A stretch of 64,000 bases of DNA from Strigamia acuminata (lineage: Eukaryota > Arthropoda > Chilopoda > Geophilomorpha > Linotaeniidae), in contig OX442314.1 of assembly GCA_949358305.1 (NCBI GenBank), positions 4,713,087 to 4,777,086 on the forward strand, given 5' to 3'. The notes beneath the pieces were generated by a model, which saw only the letters and a program-made list of their open reading frames with translations, did no database searches and was not told the DNA's origin. Below are positions 10,619 through 20,819 of the stretch, one piece after another. A program made the translations under genes and the position numbers. How positions within the stretch are numbered: the stretch's first letter is position 1; the number at the start of each line of letters is the position of its first letter.

Positions 10619-13600
10619 ATGGAGAGAGAGGATTCAAATCGACCACTCGGCCGAATTCAACAAATGAGAAGACGAAAACTGCTTCAACTTGTTCGCATTA
10701 CTATGTCGAAGCAAGAGAGGACTCCGCCATTCATCAAAAGTTTGACAAAAATATTGGAGAAGAAAAGAAATATCAAGATTTTACTTTGTGTGTTACTAAT
10801 TATCAATTTGGCAGCTTGTGTTTATCAAACAGTAGATCGGGTATTGTATTTCATGGACGAACCCACAGCAGTTGATGCACACATGATTGAAACAACGCAT
10901 GGTTCCTTCCCCTATGTTTATTTATATCCGTTTACTACGCAAGAATTTAACAATTTCATTTTCAACAAAACAAAAAAATCTAACGACAAAGATCAATGTA
11001 CAGGATGTGAAATGTTCCCAACATGTTCAAAATATAGTATCAGTGATATTCTACAATATTCTACTACACATAGTTACATAACTGATGCCTACTTCAAAAC
11101 AGTAAATCATTTTCATTTTTTCTCCTAACCAAACTAGAAAAGTTTAACCAAATGAGGAAAAAATTATATTTACAGCCTAAAATGCGCATTAACCTTACAA
11201 TTGCAAATTATGAGACTGTGGGTTTGGCCATTGCACAAGTTTCCAGTCGTAAGTCAACAATATTTCCTGTTTTCTTTATTTTTACAAGTTCCTTTTTCCC
11301 TTAGCAATTTCGATTCCATATGGGAATGCTGCTTATAAGATGGTCATAAAACTTAATTTTCCCAAGAAATGTGAAATAGTTCGAGTGAGTATTTAATTTC
11401 ATCGACAATTCACACAATTTATTTTGCATTTCTCACAGCCACAAAATTACACACCACATTTTTAAAAAAATGAGCGTCCCTTTTTAGCTGTCAAAATTGT
11501 GAAATACTCAGTAATATAAATTTGATAATCATTCTTGAAACGATTGCATTCTATTTTAAGGTGTTAATAGATCCATCATCAGTCGTTTATCATGTATACA
11601 AGCCATTCATACAACAAATAAAACGTGGCAAACATACAGTTGGGATTAGAGTGCAAGAAGTAAGGATTAAATTGATAATTATTCACACAGAAAAAAGAAT
11701 TATTTTCTAGCCATAAATCAAAAGTATTTCTTGGATCTATCAGCCTTATTTAAGTACAATTGCTAATTATTTACTGATATGTATAAGGGCCATCCGTAAT
11801 TTACATAATGTTGGTTTTTGGTTGACTAGAATTAACATCAACATGTAACCTCAAATTTCTGTTACAAGGTCGTAACAAATTCCCTCCCTTCCTCCAGAGA
11901 AAATAAGATAATAAAAAAGACCTCCTTCAGGTGCTATGTTATTTAAGGAAGGCCCCATAATAATACAGGAATTTGAAACATTTACTTTAGAATCATTATA
12001 TCAACACTAAGAAAAATCCATGCGATAATAATTTACACGATTGCTTACGCCCATGCCTCGTCAAACGAATGAAATGCAAGTAAGTTTTTTAATTCGACTC
12101 AATAACAGAATTCAATGAAAGAATATTTATTTCTGTGCATAAATCACAAATCAAAAAATTTCAAAAATATTTTTTTATCTGACTGCTATTAATAAAAATT
12201 TGAAGTTAACTTAAATATAGGTTGTCACATTAGATATCCATTTTATGAAGCGAGAAATCTACCGGAATGCAATGACAAAGACACTTTGATTCAGTTCAGA
12301 CTAATAGATAACTTTATCGGCTCAAATGGTTTAGAATCACAGTGTAGGTGTGCTCATTTATGTGATGAGACAAGTTTCAGCCAAACATTCGAAAGAACAC
12401 CTGATGATGGATATAAAATAGAGATTTATGTTGTCAATACTTTCGTTCGAACATTAGTCGAACACTTTTCTTATGACATCATCAATTTGCTATGCGACAT
12501 TGGAGGAAACATCGGCCTCTACTTCGGAATGTCTTGCTTGACACTAGTCGAAATATTCATTCACTTATGCAAAATGTGCATCACCAAACCAATAACACCA
12601 AATTACAAGTTGACAGATAAAATTGAAATGACGCTTGAAAAGATGCAGAATCGCCGAAAACCAACTTTTGTTAAAAAGTTGATCAAAATCACAACTTCAC
12701 TTTTCCTTGGCTCGATGTCAGTCTACTACATTTACCATTTGATTGATTCTTATTTTCAATTTCCACTCTTGAAAACTGTTAAACTCATTAGAGATGAAAA
12801 AATTAATTTTCCACTAATTATTGCATGTGCAGACAGTGCAAACATATTACATGCTAAAAAAGAATTAGCCAAAAAACTCAACACAATTGATTGTGATCAT
12901 TTCCAACTGTTGGATTTACTCCATCCACTATCTGAATTCGCAAATCAACCACTGCAATTGTGGAATGCCTCCTCTCTTCTTGATGTCTACGACAGAGACC
13001 GGAGAAACGCTCTCGAGGTAAAAAAAAATTAGAATATTAAATTCAAATATTAAATTCAAACGCGTAGAAATTTAACAAACTTGTAGAGAGGGGCAACAGC
13101 AGAAGAAAGTGAATTACATTTTGCTAAATTATCATTAAAACCAACAGTGTATGGAATGTGTACTGTGTTTAATGAAGGTAAAAAAACAAGTCACTTTTAA
13201 TTCTCACTAAATTATTTTTACACAGTTGACCGGCCGTTTTCTCGAAAGCAAAACTTTATATGGATTTACGAACAGCTCAGAAGTGACTGTTTTAAACGAG
13301 AAGTGAGATAGCAGCTCATCCTTGACACTGTTAATTGCAGCAGTTACAAATTTCGCTTTCTGTATTCCAGCACTTCATTTTGCCAACAAATCAATTTTTT
13401 CATCCGAAATTTCGTTTAGATGTATCCAACAATTTAAGTTATTTTGTCAACTTCGTCCCTCAAACAGTAAATTCAAAAAATGATAAATCCACTATACTCT
13501 GGCTCACTATAAGGTTGCCCTTTCTCCCATTGGCCGAGTCTCACTACTTCTAACTGTAGACTGTGTTCTACTACTAGACCTGTGCGCCGAGCCCAATTTG

Positions 13601-15841
13601 TCGGCGGCGGCTTGTTGCGGCTGATCGCCACGAGATGGCGGCGGCTCGGATCGGCTTCGTTCGTAGGAGCCGGCGGCTGGCGGCTCAGCCGATGACGTAT
13701 GGTATCGGCGGCGGCCAGCCAGCTGATCGGCTAAGCCGAAATTTTTCGATAAAAAATAATGAAAATAACAAAACGAATACGAAATAAACCTGTAAAACCT
13801 CCAAACCAAAAAAAGAAAAGAAAAAAAAATGAAAACAGAAGTGAAATTAAAAAAAAAGAAAGAAAATCCAAAAATATGTTGTTTTTTTTGTTAAGCCTGG
13901 TTCACACTTGCGGATATGCTGCGAAATTGTTGCATCCGCGGTTTGCTACAATGAGCTGTGATTGGCTGCGAAAAAAAAATTGCGCGGAAAACTAGAAAAT
14001 ATTTCCGCAGCCAATCACAGCCCATTTGCAGCAAACCACGGATGCAACGTATCCGTGGCGTATCCGCAAGTGTGAACCAGGCTTTACAAAAAATTTCAGC
14101 CGTTCGACGCCGGAAGATCAGCGGCGGCGGCGGCTTGTAAATTGTCGCCAGGACTCGCCACACGGCGGCGGCGGCTGGGGTCCAGCCGACCAGCCGCCGA
14201 GCCGAGTCGGCTAAGCCGACTCGGCGCACAGGTCTATCTACTACCAGGAAAAGTAGTTTTTATTTTTGTGATTATTATAAAATAAAGATTAAAATGATAG
14301 AATTTAAATTTTATCTTATAGTAAAATGTTTTTTCCATTTAAAAAATACAGTTTTAAGCTGTGTCTATTTCTACAAACATGTCTGTTCAGTTTATTGGTT
14401 GCTTTGTCTGAAAAGCACACTGTCTGTACATCGATTGCAATTCTGGTGTTTTGGTCTATTTTTCGTATCACTACATAAGTGAAATGGGTCGGCCAATGGG
14501 AGAAAGGCCAACCGTAATAGTAAGCCAGAGTATAGCGCATTCGAAAAGCCGTTGCAACAGTTTAAATAGCGTGATTAGACTTCAAAAATGGCACCAAATT
14601 TAATCTGCATCGGGTGTCATTTAAATGTCTCGATTAAAAAAGTATAAATAAAAAAAAAAATGTTTAACGAGTGCTTTTGAATGCGCCGACCGTTATTTGA
14701 CAAGTTTATCACTGCTTAACCAAACCAACTAACAAATTTGAAAACTTGTCGTCACTATTGAGAAATTATCGACAGTTTTGAAAAAATCAAACTTTTCTTT
14801 GGTTTGGGACCCCAATTTGTTCAAGGGCTCACACTGCAACTTATGTGGGTGTGGCCAAATTGCCATTTAGTTGATTAATCTTTCCAGCTTGTTCGATTAA
14901 ATACCCCGAGAAGTCCTTGCAGACCAAATGATGAAGTTTTAAGATGTGAAGAAAACTGCTATGAAAAGATACTCGAGCAACAAACTTTCAATTGCAGGTA
15001 ACTTGTAATTCATCCACTAATTACTCTGAATCCCATATTGCACTTTACAAATCATACATTGTTTGAGTATATTCCTAACAATCAAATGGAGCAAATTTAT
15101 TGGTAACAGCATGTGTATCCAGGTTTCCATTTATAAACAGCAAAAACAGCCAAAAGGTGTAGAGCACCATTTATTTAGTTTAAAAATTAAACAGTTTAAT
15201 CGTCTGAAGAAAAACTGTTTCAGAATGTTTAATTAAAAAAAAAAAGACTTGCCACAGCTTTGAAGATGAATGATAATATTATTTATTTTTAAAACTTTCA
15301 AAGATAGAAATTAAAATGATTGAAAAAAATGCTCATGAGCATTTGTCATTGTTGCCAATAAATTTAATTTGCCACATTTGATCTACCTTGCTAAGTTGCT
15401 ACCTTAGCACACTCAAACAGTTCAAGTGTTTACCCAATTTTTAATAAGTGGAAAAAATCATGTGTCATGGCACACTGTGTATTTCCAGTATATTGTTATA
15501 TTACTAGACTTCCATCCATGGATAAGAGTAAATTTCCCCTTTGCCTAACTCAAGAGACGGCTAAAACAACTTACGAGACATATTTGAAAACTCAGATGAA
15601 GACAAACCCCCGGGAAGACTGTTTCTGCAAACCATCCTGTAACGAAACCATCTTCAATCCTTCAATTATCAGCAGCATAGAGCGCAAATCACAACCGTTT
15701 GTTTGGTATGTGATTGAAAATAACATGAGAGAAATAATTGAAGAACAGCAAGAGGTTACCATTGTAAAGTTATTGTGTCAGATTGGATCTATTATTGGTA
15801 TTCTCACCGGTTTCTCCTTATTTTCTCTTCTTCAATTTTGA
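10619..15841 (+). CDS. Gene A: two-domain (tandem) DEG/ENaC cation channel subunit, 11 exons
   Basis: Modelled exons: 10619-11101, 11176-11248, 11305-11384, 11561-11659, 11991-12079, 12234-13017, 13087-13177, 13226-13302, 13371-13466, 14888-14997, 15508-15841. All junctions are GT-AG with matching phases, giving 771 aa. Domain 1: basic N-terminus, TM1 about 52-74, FPYVYLYP at 97 (family FPAVTIC-like motif), Cys-rich segment 246-275, TM2 about 359-385 with G-M-S filter 373-375. Linker 386-425. Domain 2: TM3 about 426-447, FPLIIACA at 467, YGMCTVFN at 558, TM4 about 746-770 with G-F-S filter 762-764. The chain ends at the last membrane helix with no cytosolic tail. DEG/ENaC proteins form trimeric, usually sodium-permeable channels in the plasma membrane, gated by peptides, acid or mechanical force. 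The usual His-Gly gating motif before TM1 is not visible in either half, and both ectodomains look compact. The start is the first Met conserved in all paralogues. The family call is firm; ligand and function are unknown. Confidence 0.85.
13575..14236. mobile_element. hAT-like MITE in intron 9 of gene A
   Basis: The ends TAGACCTGTGCGCCGA and complement are flanked by the 8-bp direct repeat TCTACTAC (13567-13574 and 14237-14244). The same intron in genes B and C lacks the insert and has a single diverged copy of the target. GC-rich CGGCGGCGGC motifs fill both arms. It enlarges intron 9 but leaves the splice sites intact. Confidence 0.85.
13894..14083. mobile_element. PIF/Harbinger-like MITE nested in the hAT-like MITE
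   Basis: A 190-bp fold-back with ends AGCCTGGTTCACACTTGCGG and complement, flanked by TTA on both sides (13891-13893, 14084-14086). The 3-base TTA duplication is typical of PIF/Harbinger. The arms are strongly complementary almost to the centre. Confidence 0.8.
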
Positions 15842-15868
15842 TTGCCTTTAATTCCACGAGTTTAAAAT

Positions 15869-15874
15869 AATAAA
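15869..15874 (+). terminator. Probable polyadenylation signal of gene A
   Basis: An AATAAA hexamer lies 28 bases after the gene A stop codon, in AT-rich sequence. The copy at 40352-40357 serves the chimeric gene. The cleavage site cannot be seen directly. Confidence 0.5.
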
Positions 15875-17480
15875 ATGTTGCTTAACTTATAACTGGATGC
15901 ATTCAATTTGTACTGTAAATGCACTAATAGAATGTGACGTGTGCTTTACAACGCAGGTCTAAATCAAACTAAATTGAAAAAAACGACTAGAATAAATGTC
16001 TAAATTGATCAAAAACACTAAAAAAAATCGTGGGGGAAATTTAAGTTCTAACAACAAAACGCCTGCATTTATTTAAAGAATCTAGAGTTAGTGGTTAAGC
16101 CACTTGTGCAGTGTCTTACAGTGAAGTTTTACTCCCTTTATTGCACACTTGCAGATCCTCTTTTATTATCATCCTTCTTACTGTGTCTGACCTCCTGAAA
16201 ATTACGTAAACCAATCTTCAGGGTGCTCACGTTGTTTCTCCCTATGCACTTCTCCAAACAACAATTAATCAAGCTCAGTGTTTGTTTTATACGAGAATTT
16301 ACCAATTAAAAGTCAATAATACCATCATGTTGAATTTAATTTGAATGCAACATGTTTGAAACACTCATTAGTTATGAGTGTTTCAAACATGAGTCATAAC
16401 AGATGGCAGCACCAGCAAAATAAAACCTATCTCTTATCATACGCGGTTTGTTACATGCTTTTGGATTGGTCATTGGAGAGCTAAACGATGACTGTTTTGC
16501 AGTCTCCACATTGGTTGTTAGTTTATGACATAGGTAGTTTACTTCATTTATTGTTGAACATAGAAATACTATATCTTGTAAGCACAATTAAAATCTCACA
16601 GAACTTGGAACTTCATTCCCAACTTATTATGTACTCTGTATTAATTTATTAAGATAAATGTCAGTTACCATGTTGTGACGATTTTACCTTTTCTACCTTT
16701 TGCTAAAGATGAGATAAACCTAACCTACCAAAATAAGCTAAACTACAGTGTGCGCGCTAAGTGAAAATACAACGTGAATAACTTACAAAGAATATCGATA
16801 AATAGTATTGTTTATTAACAAGGAGTCCGGGTTCTAAATACACGTGAAATAATGGGGGGCAACATCTGGTTGGATGTGCTGGGCGGGCCGAGAGAAAGGG
16901 CTGGCTTCGCGGCATTGTCACAACGTATCGGAGCTAGGCCTAGTTTTAGGCCTACGCAACAATAACGCACGTGGATGCGGAGATTTCTCCGCATCGCTTT
17001 TAAACCTATATTTCATCGATTAGATCAATCGATTAGATGAGAATTGAACAATTCTCATATGCTACTCTCTATTAATTTATTAAGACAAATGTCAGTTATC
17101 ATGTACAATTTTGATTTCGATTAATTAATGTAACGTTGTAGACAGAAGGTGAACTCACAGTGTCATTTAAACTTATTTCCTGTATATTTTTTAAACCAGT
17201 CTAAACGTAAAATTTTGCTCGTTAAATGTGTAGTGTTTTAATTCATTAAAGCAATTAAATTTGAGTCAAACATGTGCGAGTAATTGATTTTAATTTAAAC
17301 TCTATTTTCAATTCAGCAATATTAATATTCATCTAGAAAAACAGATCAATCCCATATTTTACGCCATTATACGCCATTCATGTCCCCTTGTCTTTCTATC
17401 AACTTAGATAAACGGATAAAACCACAGTTGGCTTGTCAGTAGATTTAATCGATACCAAAATGCCAAAATATCTGACACTT
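15875..17480. other. 3' flank of gene A, no gene seen
   Basis: It contains a perfect 18-bp palindrome (16351-16391), a diverged 41-bp direct repeat (16633-16673 and 17064-17104) enclosing about 390 bases, and GC-rich sequence with GATGCGGAGATTTCTCCGCATC near 16975. Duplicated at 40358-41963. Confidence 0.5.
16351..16391. repeat. Perfect 18-bp inverted repeat (hairpin)
   Basis: CATGTTTGAAACACTCAT, a five-base loop, then its exact complement. Copy at 40834-40874. No T-run or target duplication identifies it as a terminator or transposon. Confidence 0.9.
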
Positions 17481-17574
17481 AACAAGATGGCCACCTCAAG
17501 ACCGGTCGCTTTTCACTGTCGTCCCTAAGATAGATCGAGAACTTATTTTTAAAAATATCTGATCAGTTGACAAG

Positions 17575-18754
17575 ATGGCCACCGAGACCGGTCGCTTTTC
17601 ACTGTCGTCACTAGATCGAGAACTTATTTTTAAAAATGTTGATAATATGGTCGTTATATTCAACGAAATAGCTAGTGTCAAACCTCCCGGTCGTGCTGCT
17701 ATCAACAAATTCGAATCCAGTGTGAAGAAAATCTATCAAATACTGAATAATGCGCCCATCTCCGAAGCTGACCACGCGGACCATGATTCTGGATCTCGTA
17801 GGCGACGAAAAAGACAAAAACCAGGTACAGATAGCACAGTAATTAAACCTACTTTGCAACAATCCGCTGATCTCAACCGTGACAATGACTGGCAAACTGA
17901 TTATTCCAACTTTACCAACCACGCGCCTAACCCTAATTCGACAAAACCGCCGGCAAATCAATTGTCTTTCACGCACACCACCATTGCTGATGTCCCCAAC
18001 TTCATCTCTAAGGACACTGAGTACCAATATCGTCAATCCTTCCAATATTGCTGAAAATAATGCTGAAAATAATTTCGTAACGCCCGCATCAACCGCTGCT
18101 CGGGCCGACGCCAATGAAGCGGACACAGATGTGGCCCGTGCCGCCGCTGCTGCCGCCATTTCCGCGGGTGCCCCAACCACGCTCGTCGTCGGTCTGCTGC
18201 ATCTTTCCTTCCACTTCACCCAGAGAAGAGAGGACCCAATGTATAAAATAATCCAACAATTGACTCTTTTCGTTACCGAAAGTCACACCGAAATTGTCTC
18301 TCTACAATAATCGTTCACCAGTCGCCAGATTTCAACTCCGCCAGTCAGCAACCAACTCCGGACCCAGCGCCCCAACCATTGTGCCCAGTCGACCCTGCTG
18401 ACGTTCGCACAGGCGGCAGCCCAGCCTCGCCCGGTGATTGAATACAGCGAATCTCCTCCTGTCGACCCAGTGATGGACTCACGTGCAAACAACACCGCTC
18501 AAACTACACGTACCCGCTCCAACATTGGCACTGTTGATGACTGCACTATCCACGCTGCCACCCCCCTCGATGACCGCCCGACGTCACGCATTCTCCTAAG
18601 CAATTTACAGAACTCCACCACGAACAAAAAAGTCCAGTCATATGCCGAGTCCAGTGCGCCAGGTGGACGTGTGACCGTTTTGCCACTGTGGGTCGCCCAC
18701 GGTGACTCACGTCACTCCACACACTGCTCTCTGACCCCTGGTCACCCCCTCTAG
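17575..18754 (+). pseudogene. Degenerate retroelement ORF1/gag-like coding remnant
   Basis: The frame at 17575-18054 begins MATETGRFSLSSLDRE and contains a basic SRRRRKRQKP cluster and a low-complexity Asn/Pro/Ser tail. Coding character continues in a second frame (about 18000-18307; Ala-rich, then REDPMYKIIQQL) and a third (18434-18754), so at least two frameshifts are present. No zinc knuckle, reverse transcriptase or integrase is recognisable. The region before the start is duplicated in tandem (17485-17572 resembles 17573-17650). The retroelement origin is inferred from composition and decay, not a family match. Confidence 0.4.
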
Positions 18755-19790
18755 CGAGTAGGGCTGACCCAGTGGGGAAGGAGGGAGCTGAGTGGTGTGA
18801 CTGCTATGGTCTCGCCAGTGTAGTCAGGGGACTGATAACACTGGGTAGGGACGCATACTTCATGTAAATAACGGGGAATCCCACAATATTGGTTGGTTGG
18901 CCTTTATTGTCTTGTCTAGGGGTATGGGGAATCCCGTTACCCGTTGCAAGGGTGCCACGAAGGCACGCCGCACCGGCAACCGACCCGTCACACACTGGGC
19001 GCGAGCCCAATGGGTGACGTGGTCGGTTCAACGTTACATTCATGCTGTACTTACCTACAGCCCGCAGTGACCACTCATGGAGGCTGTATTGGGTGGAAAA
19101 CCCAGATACTGAGCATCGCTGTGGTGAATGGGAAGGAGTGCAGAGTCCTCTCAGCCGGGACACGCCTTGTCCCCTCATCAACTACAACACCCTGGAACTC
19201 TGTCAACACACGACCTGCCTGGTCGGTGTCCGCACTCTCTCTCTCTGCAACTCCTCCCCACACCACTTAGCTCCCTCCTTCCCCCGGGCTAGATCACCTT
19301 GCCCAATCAGGGGGTGATCTTGGGGCCGTATGGTGGTGTGTGGCAGTGACGTAGGTCACCCCAGGTGGCCCGACGGTCACAGTGGTGTGGGAGGAGGAGC
19401 ATTGAGTCGAGAGAGAGAGTTTGGACAGCACAGAGTGAGGACGTGTGCTAGAGAGTTCCCTTAGCCAGCCTGGGCAGTGCAGTGCCCCAGTTGACTCTGC
19501 TTTTCTCCCATTCACCACTGTGACGCTCAGTGATAGGGAGATGACCCTATTGCAGCCTCCATGAGCAGCTACATGGGCTGAGGTAAGTAATACCGCAGGA
19601 GAATGAGTTACGCCAACCGACCACGTCATTCATAGCCAAATCGCCCTGTGGATGACGGGCCGGTTGAAGGTGTGGTAGGCCTAATGGCCCCGACACGGGT
19701 GAGGTGTACTCCGACCCCTAGCCAACGGCTTAAAGGCCAAAAACCAACAATCCGGAGTCCCTGTATCCATTATTTACGTGAGAGTCGATC
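18660..19790. repeat. GC-rich repeat family, inverted pair
   Basis: A forward fragment (about 18660-18820), a reverse copy (about 18797-19385) and a forward copy (about 19390-19790) of the same ~600-base family lie together. Shared motifs are CACCACTGTGACGCTCAGT, GTAGGTAAGTAC-like and CCCCTAG...TTAAAGGCC. An AATAAAGGCC-type signal inside could mean a solo-LTR origin, which is uncertain. Open frames on both strands here are shadows. Confidence 0.6.
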
Positions 19791-20536
19791 CCACCCGCGG
19801 TAATCAATCCCCAGATTGTCGTGAGAGCGATGACCCGTCACAGACGAAGGAAGATAAAACTATTAGAAAGTCCTTTTTCTTGCTCATCGCCACAGACAAT
19901 ATCACCCCGCTTCTATCCACGGCCCTCTGGCTTTGTAGCATCGGCGTCCGCCCCTTTCGTGGTAGAAACCCCCCACTTCTTTCATCAACTCAAATTAATG
20001 TTTAATTACGCTTAATTTGTTTAATTTGTTTTTACCTTGTAATTTACTCCATGGGAGTGCTTAGAATAAAACAAACAAACTATCAATTACGTCAACTCTG
20101 CCATGACCTAAGCGCCATCTGTCGGCTCAAATACAAAATTAAATAACACTGACCATCCGATTCGATCAGCTTTTCGGTTTTGGTCATCTAAATCCGATCC
20201 GAATTTTTCCAATGTATTTGCTCATTTGTCATTTCAATAAAACAAATGAAATGAAGTCATTTCAAACCGAATTTTTCAGCATTCCGATTACATTCTGATT
20301 ACATTTTGATCACGTTACGGCCATATTTTGCCGATTCACGGATGTAGATTCTTCTGCCCACCAATTCAATTCTTATTATTGTTTCCAACAACATGAAAAG
20401 GCAAAAATGCACTTACTGTTTACGGGTGAACGTGGTAGCAACAGAATTCCCAGTGCGCCGATGCGTTCGTGCGCGCCACTGTCCTTCGAACCTCGTTTTC
20501 GTCCAGCAAATACTCCAACATAAATGGCAACTTGAT
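19791..20536. other. Retroelement 3' tail-like sequence and unassigned spacer
   Basis: 19990-20090 has an AT-rich, AATAAAACAAACAAAC-type tail that could be the 3' end of the retroelement starting near 17485. 20090-20536 has no recognisable gene. Confidence 0.3.
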
Positions 20537-20700
20537 GCAGTTTTCACTTGCTTTTTTTTATTTTTCTGAAAATATTACCAAAAATGATTTAACAATTGTG
20601 TTTTCACAACAAAAGAATCACATTAGGACTCGCTTTGGTTCCGGTGGTGAGTCGTGGAACCTGGAAACCGAGTCGTTCGATTCGTTAACTCGCCGCTAGA
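20537..20700 (+). other. Conserved block at the start of unit B (also unit C)
   Basis: About 165 bases are almost identical to 32786-32940 and keep an open frame with FYFSENITKNDLTIVF in both. Left of both blocks the sequences are unrelated, so this marks the left edge of the older duplicated unit. The conserved frame may be chance; no protein family is recognised. Confidence 0.4.
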
Positions 20701-20819
20701 TGTCACACAAGTAAGAAACAATTTCCTACATACGAAATTGGAAATAGTTTGATTTCATTTAAAAATCATTTTTTTAAGGCCAAATGTGACATATCAATAG
20801 ACCACTTATTGCAATTGAA

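Noticed and set aside
12234-13017. Two separate neighbouring channel genes, one ending and one starting inside this exon.
   Set aside because: There is no stop codon, splice signal or poly(A) signal between the two halves in A, B, C or C', and the frame is continuous.
15467-15507. Exon 11 starting at the ATG of the MAHCVFPVYC frame.
   Set aside because: The acceptor at 15508 fits the phase of exon 10 and gives a continuous cysteine-rich ectodomain; the upstream part is intron.
17611-18219. A 202-residue open frame on the minus strand.
   Set aside because: It is opposite the gag/ORF1-like frame, with composition that mirrors it and no recognisable motif.
18804-19629. Several 90-125-residue frames on both strands.
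   Set aside because: All fall in the GC-rich inverted repeat, where few stops are expected by composition.
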